NCBI RefSeq assembly: GCF_002973595.1
Contig: NZ_PVEO01000010.1
Coordinates: 62,001-126,000, forward strand
Source of the DNA: Jejuia pallidilutea
GTDB lineage: Bacteria; Bacteroidota; Bacteroidia; Flavobacteriales; Flavobacteriaceae
Direction of reading: 5' to 3'
Length of the DNA stretch: 64,000 nucleotides
The notes beneath the pieces were generated by a model. The model made no database searches, was not told where the DNA came from, and saw nothing but the letters and a program-made list of their open reading frames with translations. Made by a program: the position numbers and the translations under genes. Positions 9,382-18,717 of the stretch are shown here, piece after piece. Position 1 is the stretch's first letter, and every line of letters begins with the position of its first letter.

Positions 9382-11280
9382 TTATAAATTACTTAAAAAC
9401 TGATTAAGATCGGTATTCTTATCTAATTCTAGTTTTTTCTTCAATCTGTATTTACCTTTTAATACGCTTTCTGGCAATACATTCATCATAGAGGCTATTT
9501 CTTTAGTTGATAAGTTCATTCTTAAAAAAGAGGCTAAACGCATTTCTTTTTCGGTAGCTTCAGGGTATATTTCCTTTATTTTATGATCGAAATTATTATG
9601 TACTTCAGAAAAGTAAGATTTAAAAACCTCCCAATCTTTATCTTCGGCACTCTCTTTTTTTAATAACATTACAATGCGCCTAAACTCTACTTTAAAAAGT
9701 TCCGGCGATTGTTTTATTTTTTCTAAATTATCCTTTAATTCCTGTATAAATGTATTTTTCTGAACCAAATGGAGGGTTTGTGTGGCAAGTTCCTTTTTCT
9801 TAAACTCTATTTCTTGTTTATAAATGGCTTCTTGTTTCTCGCGCTCAATTTTATTTTTTTTCATACGCTGCTTAAAACCAAAATAGAGTAGGACGGATAC
9901 GGCAATACATGTAAACATACCACCGGCGTAAAGTCCTTTACGCAAATTGCCAATTTCAATATCTTTATTAAGGGTTTTAATTTCCTCTTTTTGTAGTGCA
10001 ATTTCAGCTTCCTTTTTTTCAGAATCATAAATAGCCTTTAGTTCTGCAATTTGTTGAGATTTTTTAGTGGTGAAAAGGCTATCGTTTATGGTTTGGTAGA
10101 GTTTTAAAAACTCTAAAGCATCATTTTTTTTGTTTAAACCTTCTAGTATCGAAGAACGATATTTATACAAATCGGCTAAGTGAGACATGGCGCCTAAAGA
10201 CTTAGAAACATTTATTGCTTTGTCGTTTTTATTTAGGGCGGATGTATAGTTTTTATTTTGAAAATCAATTTTAGACAAACTATTTAGTACATTAACTAAT
10301 CCCAGTTTTAAATTTTCTTGTTCAGCAAGTTGTTTAGCTCTTAGCAGGGGGAATTTAGCTTCAGAAAGTTTATTTTGTAAACGTTTAATCTCCCCCAAAT
10401 TATGTAAAGCATTGCTTAAACCAAGTTTGTCCTGAACTTTTTCTGCATTTAATACCGCAAGATTATAGAATTTTTCAGCAGATTCAAAATCGTTTAAGTT
10501 TTGATAAGAAATACCCAGTGAATTATATGTGTACGCCATATAGAAGGTTTCCTCAAAGCGTTCGTAAATCTCTAATGCTTCTTTAAAATATGTGATGGAG
10601 GATTTATGATTTTCTAAACCGCTTTCAATATCACCAATTTGTTTTAAAGCATCGGCTTTTCTAGATTCATGGTTAATATCTTCAAAACATTTTAAAGCCT
10701 TAAGTGCATATATTAAAGCTGTTTTAAAATTTGCTTTTTCTATGTATATATTAGCTAGCGAATTGTATTGTGCTCCAATAAATTTAGTTTTAGCATCGCC
10801 TTCTTTTTCATGTGTTTTTATTAATTCTATATTGTCTTTAGTAATGCTAATGGCTTTATCTAAGTTGCCATTAGTACTTTCTATAGAAGACAATGAATGG
10901 TTAACGAAAATTATGCCTCTAGTGCTGTTTGCTTTAGTAAAATAGTTTTTTGCAATTTCGTAGTAATATAAAGCCGAATCGTTTTCAACCCTGTTTGCGT
11001 AGTAGTCTGCAATGTGCATGTTTCCAACAGCAATACCTTTGGTGTAATTTATTTTTTTTGAAATGGCTAACTCTTGTTCGGCATATTGTTTTGCTTCTTT
11101 TGGTTTTGAAAACATGAGTTTTTCGTGAAGACGTGTTAAAATCATCACTTTTATAGTGTCGTCTAATTTTCTATTAGCAAGCTCGGTTTTTAAACTATCA
11201 ATAAGTTTGGTGTTTTGGGAAAAACATAAGTAAGGTGTTATAATAAAAACTGCAATGGAAATAATTGTTAACTTTTTCAT
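9382..11280 (-). CDS. TPR-repeat sensor/regulator with a transmembrane helix, coiled coil and LuxR-type HTH
   Basis: The 632-residue protein starts with a signal peptide (about 1-21). An array of TPR repeats runs from about 30 to 400, with recognisable units such as AYTYNSLGISYQNLNDFESA. A single transmembrane helix near 445-467 (GLYAGGMFTCIAVSVLLYFG) and a charged coiled coil follow. The C-terminus (EKEMRLASFLRMNLSTKEIA and onward, about 578-632) is a LuxR/sigma-region-4-like helix-turn-helix. The layout fits one-component membrane regulators common in Flavobacteriia, with periplasmic TPRs sensing and a cytoplasmic HTH binding DNA. Its target is unknown. The long upstream region with repeated TTGTCCA sites could be an autoregulatory region. 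Confidence 0.85.
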   Translation of the reverse strand: MKKLTIISIAVFIITPYLCFSQNTKLIDSLKTELANRKLDDTIKVMILTRLHEKLMFSKPKEAKQYAEQELAISKKINYTKGIAVGNMHIADYYANRVENDSALYYYEIAKNYFTKANSTRGIIFVNHSLSSIESTNGNLDKAISITKDNIELIKTHEKEGDAKTKFIGAQYNSLANIYIEKANFKTALIYALKALKCFEDINHESRKADALKQIGDIESGLENHKSSITYFKEALEIYERFEETFYMAYTYNSLGISYQNLNDFESAEKFYNLAVLNAEKVQDKLGLSNALHNLGEIKRLQNKLSEAKFPLLRAKQLAEQENLKLGLVNVLNSLSKIDFQNKNYTSALNKNDKAINVSKSLGAMSHLADLYKYRSSILEGLNKKNDALEFLKLYQTINDSLFTTKKSQQIAELKAIYDSEKKEAEIALQKEEIKTLNKDIEIGNLRKGLYAGGMFTCIAVSVLLYFGFKQRMKKNKIEREKQEAIYKQEIEFKKKELATQTLHLVQKNTFIQELKDNLEKIKQSPELFKVEFRRIVMLLKKESAEDKDWEVFKSYFSEVHNNFDHKIKEIYPEATEKEMRLASFLRMNLSTKEIASMMNVLPESVLKGKYRLKKKLELDKNTDLNQFLSNL

Positions 11281-11874
11281 TTTCAGATATGTTATTAGCT
11301 ATTGCTAAGTTAATTATTATATCAGTTAGAATTACATAGGGCCATGTTCATAAAAAGGTGTTTGTCCATAGCTTGTCCATAATTTTAGTTTTCATAACAA
11401 AATAAGAATTCGTTTAAATATTTAAAAATCAATAAGTTATATTTGTTGTTTTATGTTTTGGTATGGTCTTGTCCTATAGAAAATATTGGTAGTTTTATAT
11501 AGCTTGTCCATTTTTTGTCCACTAAAAAAATAGATTTTATATAATTTTCGGATTAGCTTTTTGTGTTTTTTTTGTATGTAAAGTATACTACTATGAAAAT
11601 GCAGTTTTTTAAAATGAAGTAAATAATTACTGAATGGACATAATCATATTTATGCTATTTTGTAATTCAGGACACATTGAAGCATTTATTGAGATTAAAA
11701 GAAATTACGCGTTATAGCAATACCAAAAATTAATACATGTTTTTGTTTAAGATCAATTAAGGGAACTCAGAACAATTACTTCTAAAAGCTTAATAATTAG
11801 TTGGGAAACTTTAATAAAATAGAAGTAAACACAGGTGTTTTTAGGAGATTTTACAGTTTAAAGTAATAGTCTTT
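11281..11874. other. 594-bp intergenic region with TTGTCCA repeats, no gene seen
   Basis: No credible coding frame was found. The region is the upstream side of the TPR regulator and the downstream side of the alginate lyase. Its notable content is a set of TTGTCCA direct repeats, listed separately. The left part is a candidate promoter region, but no clean TAnnTTTG box facing 11280 was seen. Confidence 0.6.
11362..11521. promoter_or_regulatory. Two pairs of TTGTCCA direct repeats, each spaced 11 bp
   Basis: TTGTCCA occurs at 11362 and 11373, and again at 11504 and 11515. A near copy TTGTCCT is at 11469, and an inverted near copy (TGGACAT) lies near 11635. A 13-bp string ATAGCTTGTCCAT is shared by both pairs. 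One-helical-turn spacing suggests cooperative binding of a regulator on one face of the DNA. Assignment to the adjacent TPR/LuxR-type protein is inference. Confidence 0.45.
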
Positions 11875-12744
11875 TTAATTGTGTTTTGTAACAACTTTGT
11901 ATAAGGTAACTTGTGCAGCTTTTTCATAATCGTCGTGCCAACCAAAATAGTTACCTGTTTTAAAGTAGTTTTCATGTACATAACCATTGCCTACATAATC
12001 GTAAACTAAGGTATAATCTATATTAATGTTTTTAGCTTCACATACTAAGCCATAATAAAATTTACCATTTTCAATTTTAATTTTAAAGGTAAAAATTTCG
12101 TTGCCAACATCTGCGATATCTATTTTGTCATCAAAAGCACTAGTCCAAGGTTTACCAGCATCGGGTTTTGTATAATAATCTATTTGAATGGTACCGCTGT
12201 TCCATCTAATTTTAATTGTTGCAGGAGACCCATCTATACCTGGAGATTCTTTGCCATGTATTTGTGCCACTATGGTTCTGCCATTACCTTCAACAAAATC
12301 AACCTTTAAAGTTGTTTCTAAGATATGTGTACCAGAAGCCATAGACCAATTATCGGTGGTAGATTGAACACCTCTCCAAAATTCGCGTAATTCAGTACGG
12401 CAATATTTGCCACCTAATTGAGACAGACCAGATGTAGTAAAGCCCGTAAATTTGGTATACATGGTATAGCTACCATCGTTGTTTTTATAAAAATATTTTG
12501 AAGCTTGTTCGCTTAAATTATTGTTTACAATGTCCTGGTAAAAAATTGATGTGGCACTACCATCACCTCTATCTAAAGGCACAGATAAGTACCAATTTTG
12601 CCATACAATGTTAGGTTTTTCTTTTGGCGTTTCTTCCTCTTCCATTTCCGCTTCTTCTTCAAGTATAGGAGCATCTGAAGTGGAGCTGCAAGTGGAAAAA
12701 AGAATAAAACAACCTATGAACAATATATACCAACTATTTTTCAT
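11875..12744 (-). CDS. Polysaccharide lyase family 7 (alginate lyase), lipoprotein
   Basis: A 289-residue lipoprotein with a signal peptide, a Cys at about 20 and an acidic linker (EEEAEMEEEETPKEK) typical of exported Bacteroidota lipoproteins. The catalytic domain shows the PL7 motifs in order: CRTELREFW near 110, VAQIHGKE near 155, and YFKTGNYFGWH near 265. In PL7 these correspond to the R(T/S)ELR, QIH and YFKAGxY strands that line the cleft and hold the Arg, Gln, His and Tyr catalytic set. It should cleave alginate (polyM or polyG) by beta-elimination at the cell surface. No SusC/SusD pair or other alginate genes are adjacent, so it is an isolated lyase. A perfect palindrome lies 25-45 bp upstream of its start. 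Confidence 0.9.
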   Translation of the reverse strand: MKNSWYILFIGCFILFSTCSSTSDAPILEEEAEMEEEETPKEKPNIVWQNWYLSVPLDRGDGSATSIFYQDIVNNNLSEQASKYFYKNNDGSYTMYTKFTGFTTSGLSQLGGKYCRTELREFWRGVQSTTDNWSMASGTHILETTLKVDFVEGNGRTIVAQIHGKESPGIDGSPATIKIRWNSGTIQIDYYTKPDAGKPWTSAFDDKIDIADVGNEIFTFKIKIENGKFYYGLVCEAKNINIDYTLVYDYVGNGYVHENYFKTGNYFGWHDDYEKAAQVTLYKVVTKHN

Positions 12745-12769
12745 CCTATTTTTTTTGTAAAGATAACCA

Positions 12770-12789
12770 AAAATTGGTTAACCAATTTT
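12770..12789. promoter_or_regulatory. Perfect 20-bp palindrome (AAAATTGGTTAACCAATTTT) upstream of the alginate lyase
   Basis: The sequence is fully self-complementary with a TGGTTAACCA core. It lies between the end of mutS2 and the start of the PL7 gene. The core fits the general TnGTnnnACnA form bound by FadR-subfamily GntR regulators. This makes it a candidate operator, though it could also be a weak stem for mutS2 termination. Confidence 0.5.
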
Positions 12790-12796
12790 AATTAGG

Positions 12797-14965
12797 TTAT
12801 TTTTTAGCTTCTACAAGCTCTAATAAATCTAACGATACGTTGGTGGTAAACATGCCGTAATTAACATTGGCTTTGTTCTTTTCTATACTGTCTATACTGC
12901 CAATGGCTCTACCATCGTGCATACGTACACGGTCTCCAACTTTTAAAACAGGTTTAGGTGGTACAGGTTTGTCTTTTTCCTTTTGTTTGGCCGCTTTTTT
13001 CTTTTTTCTTATAACTTCTACTTTTTTTTCGGCTTCCTTTTTTACTTGAAGTTCTTTGGCTTTTTGTGCGCGTTTTTGTTTTGCGGATATTTTTTTTCGT
13101 TTAGAATTTTCAATTTGTACCAATTTGAATAATTCTGACATTAGCTCACGTTTTTGCTTATTTTCAAAGTATTTTTCGGCGATGTCGTTTACTTTTTGCC
13201 CTAGATAAATTAAGCGTTGGTTACTATCGTACAATTCTTGGTAGCTCTCTAATTTCTTTTGGACTTTAGCGTTTATTTCCTCTAGTTTATCAGCCTCTTC
13301 ACTTTTCTTTTTTTCGTTTTGTTTAAGCGATTGCCCAGTTTTTTCTAATCGAGACCGCTCTTTTTGGAGTTTTGCAATTGTTGCATCAAACCGTACTTTA
13401 CTACGTTCAATTTTCTTTTTGGCACGATTAATTAAGGAATATGGTATGCCGTTTTTTTGTGCCACTTCAAAGGTAAAACTACTACCGGCTTGCCCTACCA
13501 CTAGTTTAAACATGGGTTCAAGCGTACGTTCGTTAAACAGCATGTTGGCATTAATCATATGCGGCAATTCTGTAGCTAATATTTTTAGATTAGAATAGTG
13601 TGTGGTAATAATACCAAACGCTTCACGATGGTAAAATTCCTCTAAAAAGGTTTCGGCTAAAGCGCCACCCAATTCAGGGTCGCTACCTGTGCCAAATTCA
13701 TCAATTAAAAACAGCGTATTTTTGTTACATTTCCTAAGAAAATAATTCATCTGTTTTAATCGGTAACTATAGGTGCTTAAGTGGTTTTCAATAGATTGGT
13801 TATCGCCAATATCACTCAAAATCCTATCGAATAGGCACGCTTTACTACGTTCGTGCACGGGTATTAGCATACCGCTTTGTAGCATTACTTGTAATAGCCC
13901 TACTGTTTTTAAAGTGATGCTTTTTCCACCTGCATTTGGTCCGGAAATCACAATAATTCTGCTATCCTTTTTTAGGGATAAGGTTTGCGGAAATGTTTTC
14001 TCTTTCTTTTCTAAGTTGTTTAAATAGAGTAGTGGGTGGTATGCATCCCGTAGGTACATGGTTTTATCATCTGTAATTTCTGGAAGTATGGCATTCATGG
14101 ATTTACCATATTTTGCTTTTGCAGATATTACATCAATATCAATTAAAAAACTTTGATAGTCTTTTAAGAGTGATAGAAACGGACGCATAAAGTCGGTTAC
14201 TTCTTTTAATATGCGTACTACTTCCTCTTTTTCTTCGTATTCTAAATTATTAAGTTCCCTGGTATATTGTAACGTTGTTTCTGGCTCAATATATACAATA
14301 CTTCCTGTTTTGCTACCGCCCATAATGGCACCTTTTACTTTTCGGCGGTACATGGCTTTTACGGCCAAAACACGACGATTATCAACCACAGACTCTCTAA
14401 TATCATCTAAATATTCAAGGTTGTGATATGTGTTTAGTGCAGACGCAAAACTTTGGTTTATCTTACCTTTTACCTTGTTAATGGACTGCCGTAAATCAAA
14501 CAGTGTATTAGAGGCATTATCTTTTATATCACCAAAACGATCAACTATGGCATCTACTTTTTCAATTAGTACTTTGGTAACTTCAATATGCGAAGCAAAT
14601 TCATTTAAAGTAGTGTAGTATTCTTCAAACTTCTTTAAAAATGTTACAATGGTATTTACCGTAAGCGACATGGCTACAATTTTCTTTAAACCATGAACTT
14701 CTAAAAACGTATTTTCGATATTTAAAAGTTGTATTTCTTTAGAAATGGTATCGAAACCATGATTTGGTATGCGATTGTCGTTGTAAAAAGACGACACATA
14801 TTCGTTGGTAAGTTGTAACGCAAATTCTAAATCTTCTCTGGTTTTATAGGGTGTAATTTTAAGAGCAGCAGCATTACCCAAAGGTGTTATGCACAATTCG
14901 CTAATTTGCTGTAAAACTGTTTGAAACTCTAAATCCTGTAATGTCTTTTCGTGAATGTGTATCAT
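12797..14965 (-). CDS. mutS2: MutS2-type ATPase/endonuclease, without a C-terminal Smr domain
   Basis: A 722-residue MutS2: N-terminal MIHIHEKTLQDLEFQTVLQQ, MutS core, then the ABC ATPase with Walker A GPNAGGKSITLKT near 336-348, DIGDNQSIENHLSTYSYRL, and FLIDEFGTGSDPELGGALAE. A long charged coiled coil and a KOW-like domain (LKVGDRVRMHDGRAIGSI) end the protein. The usual C-terminal Smr nuclease domain is absent. The family acts in anti-recombination or, in some bacteria, ribosome rescue. The frame is open upstream to 15091, but the start at 14965 is preferred: the upstream part is not MutS2-like and a -7 box lies at 14996-15003. An alternative ATG is at 14980. Confidence 0.92.
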   Translation of the reverse strand: MIHIHEKTLQDLEFQTVLQQISELCITPLGNAAALKITPYKTREDLEFALQLTNEYVSSFYNDNRIPNHGFDTISKEIQLLNIENTFLEVHGLKKIVAMSLTVNTIVTFLKKFEEYYTTLNEFASHIEVTKVLIEKVDAIVDRFGDIKDNASNTLFDLRQSINKVKGKINQSFASALNTYHNLEYLDDIRESVVDNRRVLAVKAMYRRKVKGAIMGGSKTGSIVYIEPETTLQYTRELNNLEYEEKEEVVRILKEVTDFMRPFLSLLKDYQSFLIDIDVISAKAKYGKSMNAILPEITDDKTMYLRDAYHPLLYLNNLEKKEKTFPQTLSLKKDSRIIVISGPNAGGKSITLKTVGLLQVMLQSGMLIPVHERSKACLFDRILSDIGDNQSIENHLSTYSYRLKQMNYFLRKCNKNTLFLIDEFGTGSDPELGGALAETFLEEFYHREAFGIITTHYSNLKILATELPHMINANMLFNERTLEPMFKLVVGQAGSSFTFEVAQKNGIPYSLINRAKKKIERSKVRFDATIAKLQKERSRLEKTGQSLKQNEKKKSEEADKLEEINAKVQKKLESYQELYDSNQRLIYLGQKVNDIAEKYFENKQKRELMSELFKLVQIENSKRKKISAKQKRAQKAKELQVKKEAEKKVEVIRKKKKAAKQKEKDKPVPPKPVLKVGDRVRMHDGRAIGSIDSIEKNKANVNYGMFTTNVSLDLLELVEAKK

Positions 14966-14995
14966 TCGTGTATTAACCATCAAAAAATGAAAATG

Positions 14996-15003
14996 CAAAG
15001 TTA
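14996..15003 (-). promoter_or_regulatory. -7 promoter box of mutS2 (TAACTTTG on the minus strand)
   Basis: It matches TAnnTTTG and sits 31-38 bp upstream of the chosen start. It lies inside the longer possible reading frame, which argues against the longer start. Confidence 0.5.
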
Positions 15004-15130
15004 TGAATTCTTTACGGCAACTTTTCCTAGATTTGCACAATTCAAAATAAATTAAAAAAAGTTCTGAAAATATAATGTTATGCTGTAACATTTTATCAGT
15101 TTTTAGACTAATGCGTAAAAAATATACAAG

Positions 15131-16894
15131 ATGAATTTTATTAAGAGAGTATTGTCTACAGTTGTAGGTATTATAGTGTTTTTAGGACTTTGTTTTTTAG
15201 GTCTAATAGTTGTTGGAGCATTATTTGGAGGGGCTTCAGAAGATGTGGTTCAAGTAAAGCCAAACTCGGTTTTAGATTTAAAACTAGATTTCCCAATTAA
15301 TGATTATGCGGGTAAAACCATATACAAGGAATATCCTTTTTTGAATGAAGATGATAAAAATGGTTTGTTTAATTTGGTTGATGCCATAAAATATGCAAAA
15401 ACCGACGATAAGATAAAAGGTATTTCTATTGATAATAATTTTATTGTTGCGGGCATTACGCAAACCAAAACCTTACGGGATGCCTTGATAGATTTTAAAA
15501 CATCGGGGAAATTTATAGTGTCTTATGCCGATATTTACACGCAAAAAGATTATTATTTAAGTTCTGTTGCCGATACCATATACATTAACCCTGTTGGAAT
15601 GATGGAGTTTAAAGGGTTGTATACCGAAAGGCTGTATTTTAAAGATTTTCAGGAAAAATCCGGAATAAAAATGGAGGTGGTACGCCACGGTAAATACAAA
15701 AGTGCAGTAGAGCCATTTTTAGAAAACGAAATGAGCGATAATAACCGTGAACAAATTTCGGTATACTTAAACGGGCTTTGGTCTGAAATGAAAAAAGAAG
15801 TATCTGAAGCCAGAAATATATCGGTAGCGCAGCTAGATGTTATTGCAGATAGTTTATTGGCCAGAACACCACAATTGGCATTAAAATCTAACTTAATAGA
15901 TAAAATTGCGTATTATGATGAATACGTTAATGGCCTAAAAAATGCTGTTGGAATTAGTGCCGATAAAAGTTTAAAAACCATAGCTATAGAAGATTATGCA
16001 AAACATGTAGCTCCTAAATTAAGTGCAAAATCTAGCGAAAATAGAATAGCAGTAATATATGCTGAAGGCGATATTATGTATGGCGAAGGGCAGCAAGGTA
16101 TAGTTGGTCATGTTACCTTAAACGAATCTATTAAAAATGCTAGAGATGACGATCGTATAAAAGCTATTGTGTTGCGTGTTAATTCTCCCGGAGGTAGCGC
16201 CTTAGCCAGCGAATTAATTTGGAGAGAAATAGAGCTCACTAAAAAAATAAAACCCGTTATTGTGTCTATGGGAGACCTAGCAGCATCTGGTGGTTATTAT
16301 ATAGCAACCAATGCCGATAAAATTATTGCAGAACCTACAACAATTACAGGAAGTATAGGTGTTTTTGGAACTTTGCCAAACTTTAAAAACTTAGCAGATA
16401 ATATGGGTATAAATGCTGAACAGGTAGCTACAAATGCCAATGCCGTAACCTATAGTATATTTGAGCCTTTAAATGAAAGCCAGTATAAATATATTGAAGA
16501 AGGTATTATAGATGTTTATGGCTTATTTACTAAGCGAGTAGCCGAAGGACGCAATTTAACTGCGGAAGAAGTTGAAGAAATTGCCCAAGGTAGAGTTTGG
16601 ACAGGTAATGATGCGTTACAAAGAGGTTTGGTTGATGAATTGGGAGGACTAGACGTAGCACTTAAATATGCCGCAGAAGCAGCAGAGATTGATGACTACA
16701 AACTTAAAGAATTTCCTGTATTTGAAAAGAACTTGGACGAAATGCTAGAAACTTTTGGATTAGCAAAAGCCAAAGAACAAATTTTAGCCGAAGAGCTTGG
16801 TGAAGAAAACTACAAACTCATTAAAGAAGTAAAACGTTTATCTCAGAAAAAAGGTGTACAGTTGTTATTTCCTTTTAGTACGGATATAAAGTAA
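15131..16894 (+). CDS. sppA: Signal peptide peptidase SppA (67K type)
   Basis: A 587-residue membrane-anchored serine protease. One transmembrane helix (about 7-29) is followed by two tandem S49 domains, the long-form layout. The catalytic Lys is expected in RHGKYKSAVEPF near 190 in the first domain, and the nucleophilic Ser in GDLAASGGYYIATNADKI near 390 in the second. VNSPGGSALASELIW precedes it as usual. It degrades cleaved signal peptides in the membrane facing the periplasm. It diverges from mutS2 and converges with the carboxyltransferase gene. Confidence 0.95.
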   Translation: MNFIKRVLSTVVGIIVFLGLCFLGLIVVGALFGGASEDVVQVKPNSVLDLKLDFPINDYAGKTIYKEYPFLNEDDKNGLFNLVDAIKYAKTDDKIKGISIDNNFIVAGITQTKTLRDALIDFKTSGKFIVSYADIYTQKDYYLSSVADTIYINPVGMMEFKGLYTERLYFKDFQEKSGIKMEVVRHGKYKSAVEPFLENEMSDNNREQISVYLNGLWSEMKKEVSEARNISVAQLDVIADSLLARTPQLALKSNLIDKIAYYDEYVNGLKNAVGISADKSLKTIAIEDYAKHVAPKLSAKSSENRIAVIYAEGDIMYGEGQQGIVGHVTLNESIKNARDDDRIKAIVLRVNSPGGSALASELIWREIELTKKIKPVIVSMGDLAASGGYYIATNADKIIAEPTTITGSIGVFGTLPNFKNLADNMGINAEQVATNANAVTYSIFEPLNESQYKYIEEGIIDVYGLFTKRVAEGRNLTAEEVEEIAQGRVWTGNDALQRGLVDELGGLDVALKYAAEAAEIDDYKLKEFPVFEKNLDEMLETFGLAKAKEQILAEELGEENYKLIKEVKRLSQKKGVQLLFPFSTDIK

Positions 16895-16895
16895 C

Positions 16896-16920
16896 TATTT
16901 CCTGAGAAGGCAGGAATCTC
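16896..16920. repeat. Single copy of the ATTCC/GGAAT hairpin repeat
   Basis: ATTTCCTG-AGAAG-GCAGGAATC is a degenerate relative of the hairpin in the 30983-31060 and 33790-33888 elements. It stands alone just after the sppA stop codon. Confidence 0.55.
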
Positions 16921-16930
16921 AAAATAAACC

Positions 16931-16966
16931 AAAAGAGGCTTTGATTGAAGAAGCCTCTTTTTTTTT
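16931..16966. terminator. Bidirectional terminator between sppA and the carboxyltransferase gene
   Basis: AAGAGGCTT pairs with AAGCCTCTT around a short loop. A run of T follows on the plus strand and A-rich sequence precedes it, serving convergent genes. Confidence 0.8.
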
Positions 16967-16990
16967 ATTAGTAAGTTCATATTAAAAATA

Positions 16991-18634
16991 TTAAACCTGC
17001 AAAACTCCCAAATTAAAAGGTTTTTCAATAGGAGCGTGGTTAGCTGCTTCAATTCCCATAGATATCCAAGTTCTTGTGTCTAACGGATTTATAACGGCAT
17101 CTGTCCAAATTCTTGCAGCAGCATAATATGGCGATACTTGGTTATCATAGCGGTCTTTTATTTTATTGAAAAGTGCTTTTTCTTTTTCAGGAGTAATTTT
17201 TTCTCCTTGTTTTTCTAGAGATGCTTTTTCTATTTGCAATAAAACTTTGGCAGCAGAATTTCCACTCATTACGGCAAGTTCTGCACTAGGCCATGCAAAA
17301 ATCAATCGTGGGTCATAAGCTTTCCCACACATGGCGTAATTACCTGCACCATAACTATTGCCAATAATTACGGTGAATTTTGGTACTACAGAGTTACTTA
17401 CGGCATTTACCATTTTAGCACCATCTTTTATGATGCCAGAATGTTCGCTTTTACTGCCTACCATAAAGCCTGTAACATCTTGTAAAAATACCAAAGGGAT
17501 TTTCTTTTGGTTACAATTGGCAATAAATCGAGTGGCTTTGTCTGCAGAGTCATTATAAATTACACCACCAAACTGCATTTCAGTCGGTTTGGTTTTAGAG
17601 CCTGTTGTTTTTACAATCTGGCGCTGATTTGCTACAATACCAACTGCCCAACCATCAATGCGTGCATAACAAGTAATAATGGTTTGTCCGTACCCCGCTT
17701 TATATTCTTCATATTCAGAATTATCAACCAGACGTTTAATAATCTCATACATATCATATTGATCGGCGCGACTTTTTGGAATAATACCAAAAATATCTTC
17801 AGGATTTTCTTTTGGGTTTATTGCTTCAATTCTATTAAAACCTGCCTTGTCGTAATCGCCTATTTTGTCTACGATGTTTCTTATTTTATCTAAAGCATCT
17901 TTATCGTCTTTAGCCTTGTAGTCGGTTACACCAGAAATCTCACAATGTGTAGTTGCGCCTCCTAAAGTTTCATTATCAATACTTTCACCAATAGCGGCTT
18001 TAACCAGATAGCTTCCTGCCAAAAAAATACTTCCCGTTTTATCTACAATTAACGCTTCGTCACTCATAATAGGGAGGTAGGCACCACCAGCAACACAGCT
18101 TCCCATAACAGCGGCAATTTGAGTAATACCCATACTGCTCATTATAGCGTTGTTTCTAAATATGCGCCCAAAATGTTCCTTATCTGGAAAAATTTCGTCC
18201 TGCATTGGTAAATAAACACCAGCAGAATCTACTAAATAGATAATAGGCAGGCGGTTTTCTATAGCTATTTCTTGGGCACGTAGGTTCTTTTTTCCAGTAA
18301 TGGGAAACCATGCACCTGCTTTAACTGTAGCATCATTTGCAACAACAATACACTGCTTACCTTTTATATAGCCTATCTTTACAACAACACCTCCAGATGG
18401 GCATCCACCGTGTTCGGCATACATTTCTTCTCCAGCAAAAGCTCCAATTTCAATACATTTAGATTTGTCGTCCAATAAATAGTCAATACGTTCCCTAGCG
18501 GTGAGTTTGCCTTTGCTATGTAGTTTTTCAATACGCGATTTTCCACCGCCTAAGCTTACTTTAGCTAAGCGTCTATTAAGTTCAGAAACTAGAAGTTTAT
18601 TATGATCTTCATTCTTGTTGAAGTTGATGTCCAT
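16991..18634 (-). CDS. Acyl-CoA carboxylase carboxyltransferase (beta) subunit, methylcrotonyl-CoA type
   Basis: A 547-residue carboxyltransferase with two crotonase-like halves. LTARERIDYLLD, GGCPSGGVV, GAWFPITGKKNLRAQEIA and DEIFPDKEHFGRIFRNNAIM match the 3-methylcrotonyl-CoA carboxylase beta group more than the propionyl-CoA group. The second half has QDVTGFMVGSKSEHSGIIKD and GAGNYAMCGKAYDPR. It would transfer carboxyl from biotin to an acyl-CoA in leucine or odd-chain catabolism. No biotin carboxylase/carrier subunit is adjacent, so its partner must be elsewhere. ATG at 18634 is chosen over the TTG two codons upstream. Confidence 0.88.
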   Translation of the reverse strand: MDINFNKNEDHNKLLVSELNRRLAKVSLGGGKSRIEKLHSKGKLTARERIDYLLDDKSKCIEIGAFAGEEMYAEHGGCPSGGVVVKIGYIKGKQCIVVANDATVKAGAWFPITGKKNLRAQEIAIENRLPIIYLVDSAGVYLPMQDEIFPDKEHFGRIFRNNAIMSSMGITQIAAVMGSCVAGGAYLPIMSDEALIVDKTGSIFLAGSYLVKAAIGESIDNETLGGATTHCEISGVTDYKAKDDKDALDKIRNIVDKIGDYDKAGFNRIEAINPKENPEDIFGIIPKSRADQYDMYEIIKRLVDNSEYEEYKAGYGQTIITCYARIDGWAVGIVANQRQIVKTTGSKTKPTEMQFGGVIYNDSADKATRFIANCNQKKIPLVFLQDVTGFMVGSKSEHSGIIKDGAKMVNAVSNSVVPKFTVIIGNSYGAGNYAMCGKAYDPRLIFAWPSAELAVMSGNSAAKVLLQIEKASLEKQGEKITPEKEKALFNKIKDRYDNQVSPYYAAARIWTDAVINPLDTRTWISMGIEAANHAPIEKPFNLGVLQV

Positions 18635-18717
18635 TGTCAAAATTATTTATACACGAATTTACAAAACCATTTTAGTATAAAAAGTGAATAATTTATTAAA
18701 ATAATTTACATGGAAAT

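Noticed and set aside
12770-12789. Palindrome as the mutS2 terminator
   Set aside because: It lacks a proper loop and GC-rich stem and has no T-run after it in the mutS2 direction; an operator fits better, though this is not proven.
14966-15091. Longer mutS2 start at 15091
   Set aside because: The extra N-terminal residues are not MutS2-like and the frame runs through a -7 box at 14996-15003; the start at 14965 fits the family.
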